In this document: in pieces, positions 1 through 6,493 of the stretch
How the letters are laid out: the number at the start of each line of letters is the position of its first letter
How positions within the stretch are numbered: the stretch's first letter is position 1
NCBI RefSeq assembly: GCF_030546575.1
Contig: NZ_JAUOTN010000011.1
Span: 1 to 64,000, forward strand
DNA length: 64,000 nt
From: Pontibacter coccineus
GTDB taxonomy: Bacteria > Bacteroidota > Bacteroidia > Cytophagales > Hymenobacteraceae
Reading direction: 5' to 3'
The notes under the pieces: generated by a model
Database searches by the model: none
Seen by the model: only the letters and a program-made list of their open reading frames with translations
What the model was told of the DNA's origin: nothing
Translations under genes and position numbers: made by a program

Positions 1-21
1 GTGGCCGCCAACCCCAACCCC

Positions 22-56
22 TCAGCCCCTGATTCCCGCAAAGAGTCAGGGGCTGA
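22..56. terminator. GC-rich 11-bp hairpin at window edge
   Basis: TCAGCCCCTGA (22-32) and TCAGGGGCTGA (46-56) form a perfect 11-bp inverted repeat with a 13-nt loop. No T-run follows on either strand, so it could be a terminator for a gene outside the window or the first helix of the structured region to its right. Confidence 0.4.
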
Positions 57-59
57 CTC

Positions 60-365
60 ATTTATACTACACGCCAAGCCTAACAGCAGACAGCCGGAAG
101 GAAGGAACTGTTAGGAAGGTAAACGGCTAGATATAGTCCCCGGCTTGGTGGAGACCGCCCCCCCACAGCTACCAGGCAAAGGCCAGACACTTTGTGGGGC
201 CGGGTAGTGGAGTACGCTTCGGTCGGCAGTCGGACGCCAAGGGACCGGCAAGGCACGTTCACCAGGGCCGCCGCCAGGGACCGGCGCCCGCTTGAACGGA
301 GCCCTCACGTGAAGGATGGCACTGCCCGGCGCTCCCGTCAACCACCGAAGGACTAGCTTCAAAAG
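60..365 (+). ncRNA. Candidate structured non-coding RNA of unknown class
   Basis: About 300 GC-rich bases with no convincing protein gene but many complementary segments: CCAAGCC (74-80) with GGCTTGG (142-148); CTAACAG (80-86) with CTGTTAG (108-114); AGCCG (92-96), in the loop of that hairpin, with CGGCT (124-128), which would make a pseudoknot; CCCCACA (161-167) with TGTGGGG (193-199); CGTTCA (256-261) with TGAACG (293-298). A very strong terminator with a T-run on the plus strand lies just downstream at 367-408, so plus is the more likely strand, though the terminator is symmetric. Hallmarks of RNase P RNA (GAGGAAAGTCC), tmRNA (terminal CCA with a T-loop) and SRP RNA are not visible. It may also be antisense, or begin left of the window. 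Class and strand are inference. Confidence 0.35.
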
Positions 366-366
366 C

Positions 367-408
367 AAAAGCAGAAGGCCGCCCCTGATGGGGCGGCCTT
401 CTGCTTTT
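367..408. terminator. Strong bidirectional intrinsic terminator
   Basis: The arms 367-385 and 390-408 are perfectly complementary over 19 bp around a TGAT loop, GC-rich in the centre, with AAAA on the left and TTTT on the right. It can stop transcription from either side: the candidate RNA to the left, or read-through from the aspA transcript to the right. Confidence 0.8.
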
Positions 409-564
409 GATAGTTAGCGGTAATATAAGGACAGCTAAACGAATATGTAGGAGAGGGAGCTCACTACACAAGGACTTGGATACAGAATGGCTCTCTTTAA
501 ATAATACTCAAGTAATCTCACAACTCGATTTTCTGTCTTATCAAACTCAAAGAAACTTTACTTC

Positions 565-604
565 AAAAAAAGCGGCTACAGGAATAACCGGTAGCCGCTT
601 TTTT
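565..604. terminator. Intrinsic terminator downstream of aspA
   Basis: GCGGCTAC (572-579) pairs with GTAGCCGC (591-598), flanked by an A-run on the left and a T-run on the right. It starts 21 nt beyond the aspA stop codon, and on the minus strand the A-run becomes the U-tract. Confidence 0.75.
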
Positions 605-625
605 GAGATGGGTAAATGACTTTCC

Positions 626-2035
626 TTACACATTGATGAACTTAGGGTTTATAAGGTTCTCCATTGAGAAGATCTCATCCCATTTAGCTTGTGTAATTAC
701 CTTACGTTCAAGCACTGTAATTTCATGTATGGATTTACCAGTGTTCAGAGCCTCCTTTGCAATAGATGCTGACTCCTCGTAACCCAAAATCGGGTTTAGT
801 GAAGTAACAATTCCGATGCTATTCATTACCATATTGCGGCAAATCTCAACATTGGCTGTAATACCGTCAATGCACTTGCTCTGCAAGGTATAGCAGGCAT
901 TCTCCAGGAAGGTTAATGAATTAAATAAGCTGTAGGCTATTACCGGTTCCATGACGTTAAGCTGCAACTGGCCAGCCTCTGCTGCCATAGTCACTGTCAT
1001 GTCTGCTCCAATTACGTAGTAAGCCGTTTGATTCACTACCTCAGGTATAACAGGGTTAACCTTACCTGGCATAATAGATGAACCTGGCTGCATGCGCGGC
1101 AAGTTGATTTCATTGAGGCCGGCACGCGGACCTGAAGAGAGCAAACGCAAATCGTTACAGATCTTAGATACCTTTACCGCACAGCGCTTCATCACCCCGG
1201 ATACCTGCACGTATGCTCCCGTGTCGCAGGTTGCCTCAATCAAGTCTTCAGCAAGCACAACAGGTACGCCAGTTATCTCTCGCAGTATGTCTGTTACCAG
1301 TAGTGGATAGCCCTGTGGCGCGTTGATGGAAGTACCGATGGCTGTTGCCCCCATGTTAATCTCGCAGATCAGCATTTTCACTTCATGCAGGCGCTGAATA
1401 TCTTCACGGATAGTCGTGGCATAGCCGTGGAACTCGGCCCCTAACGTCATAGGCACAGCGTCTTGCAGTTGCGTTCGGCCCATTTTCAACACTTCTTTGA
1501 ACTCCTCCGCTTTGCGACCAAAGGACTGTTGTAAGACCTCGAGACTTTCTATGAAAGCCTGAATTTTCCAGTAGAGTGCCAGTCTGAATGCTGTTGGGTA
1601 AGCATCGTTCGTAGATTGTGAGCAGTTCACATGGTTGTTAGGATGAAGGATATTATAAGTCCCCTTCGCGTGACCCAAATACTCCAGACCAACATTGGCA
1701 ATCACTTCATTCACGTTCATGTTTACTGAAGTGCCGGCACCACCCTGAATCATATCTGTTACGAACTGATCCAAGTACTCTCCGGCAATCAGTCTGTCGC
1801 TGGCATAAACGATAGCATCCGTTGTTTCTTTGCTCAATATGCCACATCTGTGGTTGGCAAGTGCCGCGGCTTTTTTTACATAGGCGAAGGCCTTTATGAA
1901 AAGAGGCTCTTTTGAGATAGGTGTGCCCGTTATATGAAAGTTTTCTAGAGCGCGCGTCGTCTGAATTCCATAGTAGACTCCATAGGGAATTTCTTTTTCT
2001 CCCAGGAAGTCGTGTTCAATCCTTACTTTTTCCAT
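626..2035 (-). CDS. aspA: Aspartate ammonia-lyase (aspartase)
   Basis: Catalyses reversible deamination of L-aspartate to fumarate and ammonia in the cytoplasm, feeding the TCA cycle. The 469-residue product has the full length of the aspartase/fumarase superfamily. Visible motifs are the GGAGTS-N-MN-NEV region (about 98-110), the QSTNDAYP segment (about 140-147), and the superfamily signature SSIMPGKVNP (319-328), whose flexible serine loop carries the catalytic base. The long identical stretches to known aspartases around KMGRTQLQDAVPMTLG and AEDLIEAT favour aspartase over class II fumarase. The ATG start lies 25 nt after the rnd stop codon, so the two genes are probably cotranscribed. A terminator follows at 565-604. 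Little doubt about the family. Confidence 0.93.
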   Translation of the reverse strand: MEKVRIEHDFLGEKEIPYGVYYGIQTTRALENFHITGTPISKEPLFIKAFAYVKKAAALANHRCGILSKETTDAIVYASDRLIAGEYLDQFVTDMIQGGAGTSVNMNVNEVIANVGLEYLGHAKGTYNILHPNNHVNCSQSTNDAYPTAFRLALYWKIQAFIESLEVLQQSFGRKAEEFKEVLKMGRTQLQDAVPMTLGAEFHGYATTIREDIQRLHEVKMLICEINMGATAIGTSINAPQGYPLLVTDILREITGVPVVLAEDLIEATCDTGAYVQVSGVMKRCAVKVSKICNDLRLLSSGPRAGLNEINLPRMQPGSSIMPGKVNPVIPEVVNQTAYYVIGADMTVTMAAEAGQLQLNVMEPVIAYSLFNSLTFLENACYTLQSKCIDGITANVEICRNMVMNSIGIVTSLNPILGYEESASIAKEALNTGKSIHEITVLERKVITQAKWDEIFSMENLINPKFINV

Positions 2036-2060
2036 GCTATATGCTTAAAGACAAACTTAT

Positions 2061-3245
2061 TTACTCACCCGAATGCTGGGGAGCAGTTGAAACATGTATT
2101 TCTATACCTAGATCCTGCGCAACTCCCAGTACAATGTCGCTGCCATACTTCTTACTGCAGCGTAGCTTACCATTTTGGCTATAATCCGTGATCAGGCTCT
2201 GGTTTATGATCAGTTTAGAGGCGTACTCCCCATACCTGGCCATTATTTCCTGCTGCACCGCTGTCAGCAACTCTTTGCGACGCTCTGTCTCAGGAGTACG
2301 CAAAGGTCTTTGGAAACGATGTTCCGGATAATCGTGGCTGATGTGGTTGGCCTTGGCTGCTTCTTTGGCTTCCTGTAAAGCATCTTCTAGCAACCTTTCA
2401 TTCTTTGGCTTCTTCAGATTGCCATGTATGCCTCTGGTGTGGTTCAACCATTCGTGTACATCTGTATTCGGGTTATTGGCCAATTCGACCAACGCCTCAT
2501 TCGGGATTACGAAGTGAGCCGGTTTGTTAAACTGTTTGGCAAGGTTCTCCCGGAAGGTATAAAGCCATTTAAGAAGGTATTGCTGGTAGTAGTTAAGACG
2601 GTAGGAGTGCTTGAGACGCAGGTGCGGATTTTCTGACTCCGTATACTTAAGCTGCTCCAACAGGAAGTCTTCCTCTTCGAGCCAGTGCATACGCCCGAGC
2701 TTTCCTATCTCCTGTAGTAGCTTAGACTTTACCTTGTGCAAGTAGATCACATCAATGGCTGCGTAGCGGAGCTGGTCTTCCGTGAGGGGCCGCTTATTCC
2801 AGTTGCTTGACTGCTGTGACTTATCGATCTCTTTCCCGAATTCCTCTTTAAGAACGGTTGCTAATGAAGAGCGCTCATAGTTTAGGATTTTAGCAGCCAC
2901 ATCGGTGTCGACTATACCTTTTACGGAGCACCCCATTTTATCAAGCAGCAGGATATCGTTATTGGAGTGATGAATGATCTTTGTGATCGCCGGATTTTCC
3001 ATTAAATGGAAAAAAGGCTTCAAATCATTTATGTAAAACGGGTCTATGATAAAGCATTTTCCTTTGCCATCTGCAATCTGTATCAGGCAAAGGTTAAAGC
3101 CATAGGTATAGCGGTTCTGATCAAATTCAAGGTCAACGGCAAGTTCCTCACATTGCTCCAATTGCTGCACAGCCTGACGTAAATCCGTATCAGATGCCAC
3201 CAGCACTATTGCCACGCCGTCCTCTTCTAAAGATAATTTTTCCAT
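2061..3245 (-). CDS. rnd: Ribonuclease D
   Basis: A DEDD-family 3'-5' exoribonuclease that trims the 3' ends of tRNAs and other stable RNAs. Of 394 residues, the N-terminal half is the exonuclease domain: Exo I has Asp38 and Glu40 in AVDLEFDQNR, Exo II has Asp97 in HHSNNDILL, and Exo III has Tyr161 and Asp165 in YAAIDVIYL. An HRDC nucleic-acid-binding domain follows at about 225-300, and the tail is basic. This is the usual RNase D architecture. It is first in a probable two-gene operon with aspA, a pairing with no obvious functional link. Confidence 0.9.
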   Translation of the reverse strand: MEKLSLEEDGVAIVLVASDTDLRQAVQQLEQCEELAVDLEFDQNRYTYGFNLCLIQIADGKGKCFIIDPFYINDLKPFFHLMENPAITKIIHHSNNDILLLDKMGCSVKGIVDTDVAAKILNYERSSLATVLKEEFGKEIDKSQQSSNWNKRPLTEDQLRYAAIDVIYLHKVKSKLLQEIGKLGRMHWLEEEDFLLEQLKYTESENPHLRLKHSYRLNYYQQYLLKWLYTFRENLAKQFNKPAHFVIPNEALVELANNPNTDVHEWLNHTRGIHGNLKKPKNERLLEDALQEAKEAAKANHISHDYPEHRFQRPLRTPETERRKELLTAVQQEIMARYGEYASKLIINQSLITDYSQNGKLRCSKKYGSDIVLGVAQDLGIEIHVSTAPQHSGE

Positions 3246-3317
3246 TGGCTAAATTTAAACAAGTATTAAGCCATATCCATACGTCACATGCTATTTTTAT
3301 TTACCAGATCAGGTATA

Positions 3318-3355
3318 CAAAAGCCCCCTTCCGGCAAACCGAAAGGGGGCTTTTG
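3318..3355. terminator. Intrinsic terminator
   Basis: CAAAAGCCCCCTT (3318-3330) pairs with AAGGGGGCTTTTG (3343-3355), a 13-bp stem with A/T tails on both sides. It lies just downstream of the small lipoprotein gene that ends at 3375 on the minus strand. Confidence 0.75.
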
Positions 3356-3374
3356 AACTAAGTAATTATGTATA

Positions 3375-3605
3375 CTACTGAATAGGTTTTTCTTCCGGGA
3401 TCTCGTCTACCACACCATCATTTACGGTACTGTCCATAACTGTAGTAGTGTCGGTATCTACGTCCATGTCTGCATCCACATCAATATCAGATGTCTCTAC
3501 TTCGTCAATACGATCAGTTTCTGTGGCTGTGTTGTTATCAGTACCACAAGCTGTGAAAGCAAAAAAAGCGAAGGCAGCGAATGCAAATTTTATTGTCTTT
3601 TTCAT
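3375..3605 (-). CDS. Small acidic lipoprotein
   Basis: A 76-residue product with a short basic N-terminus, a Phe/Ala-rich hydrophobic segment and a lipobox ending FTAC, so a type II signal peptide and lipid anchoring are expected. The mature part is low in complexity, rich in Asp, Thr and Val (runs such as DVDADMDVDTD), without a recognised fold. The ATG at 3605 is preferred over the in-frame TTG at 3614 because it gives a standard MKK signal-peptide start. It sits alone with its own terminator. Function unknown. Similar Thr/Asp-rich lipoproteins recur in this window at 28.2 and 44.2 kb. Confidence 0.65.
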   Translation of the reverse strand: MKKTIKFAFAAFAFFAFTACGTDNNTATETDRIDEVETSDIDVDADMDVDTDTTTVMDSTVNDGVVDEIPEEKPIQ

Positions 3606-3886
3606 GATTTTCAAATTTTGTTAAACAAGTAAATTTGTACTTATTTATTCGGTTTATACGGAAAGGTAACCCTTGGGATTAGTTTTTTTTAAAATAATCC
3701 CTGTGAATGGATCGTAATATACTGTTAGATAGCGATTTATAATGGCGAAAGATTGGGGTGTCAATAGGTATAACCACAAGGTTATGGCGGTGGGTAAGGT
3801 GTAAAATAGAACTTTGCTTATTTGGTGCCAGCTAAAACGGTTCTGCTTTAGTGGAAGCAATTACTACGAATGACCGCTAAAAAAGG

Positions 3887-3912
3887 AGCCTTCCTGACAT
3901 TCCAGGAAGGCT
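3887..3912 (-). terminator. Intrinsic terminator of the M28 peptidase gene
   Basis: AGCCTTCCTG (3887-3896) pairs with CAGGAAGGCT (3903-3912). On the minus strand the stem is followed by CCTTTTTT, and it lies 22 nt past the peptidase stop codon. About 260 nt between it and the small lipoprotein gene hold no supported gene. Confidence 0.7.
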
Positions 3913-3933
3913 TCTTATGAAGAGCTTGGATTA

Positions 3934-5661
3934 TTATTGAACTTCAGATAACGACTTCTCTCGTTTGGCCCTGAATTCAGATTTCTCTCGCCATGCCGGG
4001 TAAGTAGTACCATTTGCCACCCGGTAGCCCACCCGGAAATAGAGCTGGAGATCTTCCACAGCACCGTCCAGGTTCCAGTCGTCATATACTTCGTCACTTA
4101 CTTTGTGGTAGTGCTCGGCTGTGTACTCTTCCTGCTTTTTGGTAATGAAGTCGGCGGCCTGGTCACGGGCCACTATACCTGACTTGGCATAGAGGGCGGG
4201 CACACCTTGCTTGGCAAACTCAAAGTGGTCGGAGCGGTAGAAAGAGCCTTTCTCAGGAGATGCCTCCGGAACGATCCGGCGGTTTTGCGTGTGCGCCTCT
4301 TCTGCCAGTATATCTTCCAGATCAGAGTTGCCATACCCGATCACGATCACATCCTCGGTAGGGTGATAAGGGTTGAGCACGTCCATGTTGATATTCGCCA
4401 GTGTTTTGGTGAGCGGGTATAGCGGATTAGAAGCATAGTACTTGGATCCCAGCAGGCCTTTCTCTTCAGCAGTCACGGCCAAAAACAGAATAGAGCGTTT
4501 CGGCTTCTCGGGTAGTTGCGTGAAGGCTTTTGCCAGTTCGATGAGCCCGGCTGTGCCGCTGGCGTTGTCCATGGCGCCGTTGTAGATCTGGTCACCGGGC
4601 AGTTTCTCGTCTTTGCCCAGGTGGTCCCAGTGCGCCGTGTATACCACATACTCATCTTTGAGCTGCGGATCAGACCCTTCCAGCTTGGCGATCACGTTCC
4701 GCGACTCCACTTCGCGCAGCTGGTTTTTGATCGTGAAGTTTGCCTTTGCATTAAGTGGCACAGGCTTAAAGCCCTTTTGAGCAGCGGCACTCTTCAGCTT
4801 TTCGAAGTTATTGCCGGAGGCTGTAAACAGTTCGCGGGCTTTGTCTTCCGTTATCCAGGATTCTACCGCCAGGCGGTCCATGTTCTTACCCGGATTGCTG
4901 ATGTCAAAGTTCTCCCGACTCCAGCTTCCTGATATCACTTCGTAAGGATAGCCAGCCGGACCGGTTTCGTGAATGATGATGGCAGCGGCAGCGCCCTTCT
5001 CGGCTGCGATTTCATATTTGTAGGTCCAGCGGCCGTAATAGGTCATGGCCTTGCCGCCAAACATGGTGCTGTCCAACTGCTCCGGATTGTTCTGGCTAGG
5101 TATAGGCGGATCGTTGATGAGCATCACGATGGTCTTGCCTTTTACATCCACCCCTTTGTAATCGTCCCAGCCATACTCAGGGGCCACGATGCCATAGCCC
5201 ACAAATACCAGGTCAGAATTGTTGACGTTCACATCCTGGACAAAGCGACGCGACACAGCCACGTAATCATCCGGAAAAGAAAGATTGACGGTTTTGCCCC
5301 CTGCCGTAAAGTTTGCCTGAGGTTGTGCAGTGAAGCCAAACATAGGAACCTTCTGCACAAACGTGCCGTTCGGGTTGCCCGGCTGTAAGCCCAGCTTCTT
5401 AAACTCGCTGGTAAGGTAGTTGACAGTAGAGTCTTCGCCGGCCGTGCCGGGACTGCGGCCTTCGAATGCATCCGAGGCAAGCACCTTAATGTGTTGCAGG
5501 AGATCGTTGGCATTGATGCTCTGCTGAGCGGTAAGCAGGCCAGTCGTGTCGCTGGCAACAGCGGTGCTGTCTTTGTCGCTGTCTGCTACATCCCGGGCGT
5601 TTTCGTTACAGCCAAAAGCCAGCAGGCCGAGCACAGCCAGGCCGATCATATTTTTTTTCAT
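3934..5661 (-). CDS. M28 family zinc aminopeptidase, lipoprotein
   Basis: A probable envelope-anchored metallopeptidase releasing N-terminal amino acids. The 575-residue product starts with a signal peptide and a lipobox ending at Cys18 (LLAFGC), followed by a Ser/Asp-rich linker. A protease-associated (PA)-type insert spans about 140-300. The C-terminal catalytic M28 domain shows the two-zinc ligand pattern: His344 and Asp346 in AHWDHLG, Asp365 in NGAMDNASGT, Glu399/Glu400 in VTAEEKGLLG, Asp427 in NINMDVLNP, and a late His in RSDHFEFA. All expected ligands are present, so it should be active. It is monocistronic with a terminator at 3887-3912. The peptide substrate cannot be told from sequence. 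Confidence 0.88.
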   Translation of the reverse strand: MKKNMIGLAVLGLLAFGCNENARDVADSDKDSTAVASDTTGLLTAQQSINANDLLQHIKVLASDAFEGRSPGTAGEDSTVNYLTSEFKKLGLQPGNPNGTFVQKVPMFGFTAQPQANFTAGGKTVNLSFPDDYVAVSRRFVQDVNVNNSDLVFVGYGIVAPEYGWDDYKGVDVKGKTIVMLINDPPIPSQNNPEQLDSTMFGGKAMTYYGRWTYKYEIAAEKGAAAAIIIHETGPAGYPYEVISGSWSRENFDISNPGKNMDRLAVESWITEDKARELFTASGNNFEKLKSAAAQKGFKPVPLNAKANFTIKNQLREVESRNVIAKLEGSDPQLKDEYVVYTAHWDHLGKDEKLPGDQIYNGAMDNASGTAGLIELAKAFTQLPEKPKRSILFLAVTAEEKGLLGSKYYASNPLYPLTKTLANINMDVLNPYHPTEDVIVIGYGNSDLEDILAEEAHTQNRRIVPEASPEKGSFYRSDHFEFAKQGVPALYAKSGIVARDQAADFITKKQEEYTAEHYHKVSDEVYDDWNLDGAVEDLQLYFRVGYRVANGTTYPAWREKSEFRAKREKSLSEVQ

Positions 5662-5738
5662 AGGGTTGTGTTAGTATGTTAAGGTACTGAAGATAATACT
5701 TTTATTCCTACCGATGGTTACGGCCGCCTGGATTTCGA

Positions 5739-6218
5739 TCAGGCCGCCACTTCCCAGCTGGCAGGAACGCCCCGGTGCAGTGTTTTGATAAGCTCGAGGC
5801 AGGCGGAAAGGTCCTGGTACAGCTGACACTCCCATATAACTACCCGTTGCCAGCCAGCTTCCCGGTATAGCATCCTGTTGTGTTCGTCGCGCAATTGGTT
5901 ATTGGTAAACTTTTCCTCCCAGAATCGTAGGTTTGACTTGGGGAATGCCGGTTGGCAATACGGGCAGCGATGCCAGAAGCAGCCGTGCACGAAAATAGCC
6001 AGTCGGCGGGCGGGAAAACAAATGTCAGGTTTGCCGGGAGCTTTGTGCCAGTGTACCCGGTAACCGCGCAGGCCGTTGTGCCAGAGGGTGCGCCGAAGCA
6101 GGAGTTCGGGCTTTGTATCCCGGCTTTTGTTGCCGCGCATATACCTGCTTACCTTTTCCTGGGCTGTGAGTGGTGCAGGCTTTGCTGTATGTTTCTTGAC
6201 TTTTTTTCTGACGGTCAA
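5739..6218 (-). CDS. vsr: Very short patch repair (Vsr) endonuclease
   Basis: Nicks DNA 5' of the T in T:G mismatches that arise by deamination of 5-methylcytosine. The 159-residue product carries the Vsr core: GKPDICFP with catalytic Asp65, then FVHGCFWH with His78 and His83. The D-13-H-5-H spacing equals that of E. coli Vsr (D51/H64/H69). Zinc-ligand-like Cys residues follow in RCPYC. The N-terminus is extended and basic. The only usable upstream start is TTG at 6218; there is no ATG before the conserved core, so the start is uncertain. No cytosine-5 methyltransferase lies next to it, which is unusual because vsr generally travels with dcm-type genes. Confidence 0.88.
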   Translation of the reverse strand: MTVRKKVKKHTAKPAPLTAQEKVSRYMRGNKSRDTKPELLLRRTLWHNGLRGYRVHWHKAPGKPDICFPARRLAIFVHGCFWHRCPYCQPAFPKSNLRFWEEKFTNNQLRDEHNRMLYREAGWQRVVIWECQLYQDLSACLELIKTLHRGVPASWEVAA

Positions 6219-6436
6219 TTGTGGAGAGGTATGCTCTACACGTAAACAAACAGTCTTTTATGAAAGTGCCGGATAATGGCAGGATTCAATTTTATAATGT
6301 GAAAACAGAAAACCAAGTACTGAAATCAGGCCCTTAAAGAAGTTTACTTTTCTCAATCCAGCCCTATATAGAAATAATGTATTTAAAAGTATCATCTTGA
6401 TTAACAGGAGTATTTGCTTATGCGAATGTATAAAGT

Positions 6437-6465
6437 TTGATTTGTTGTAAATACTCTTAACTTTG
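6437..6465 (+). promoter_or_regulatory. Bacteroidota-type promoter of sucA
   Basis: TTG (6437-6439) and TAACTTTG (6458-6465), an exact match to the -7 consensus TAnnTTTG, are separated by 18 nt. They lie 28 nt before the sucA ATG. The assignment rests on the known Bacteroidota sigma factor consensus. Confidence 0.65.
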
Positions 6466-6493
6466 CCTCTAAACACAGCCGTAAACATTAGTT

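Noticed and set aside
111..368. Open frames opposite the structured region, up to 85 codons
   Set aside because: Pro/Arg/Gly-rich translations follow the GC-rich composition; overlapping frames and hairpins make coding unlikely.
60..408. Group I intron, RNase P, SRP or tmRNA identity for the structured region
   Set aside because: AGATATAGTCC (129-139) resembles the group I intron P7 strand and CCGGAAGGAAG (94-104) resembles the SRP tetraloop, but partner sequences (R element; AGCAG loop) are absent, as are RNase P GAAAGTCC and a tmRNA CCA end.
407..619. 70-codon plus-strand frame
   Set aside because: It ends within the aspA terminator and has no homology or start signals.
3654..3860. 68-codon frame on the minus strand
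   Set aside because: Only a TTG start, no ribosome site, no motif; lies in AT-rich spacer upstream of a terminator.
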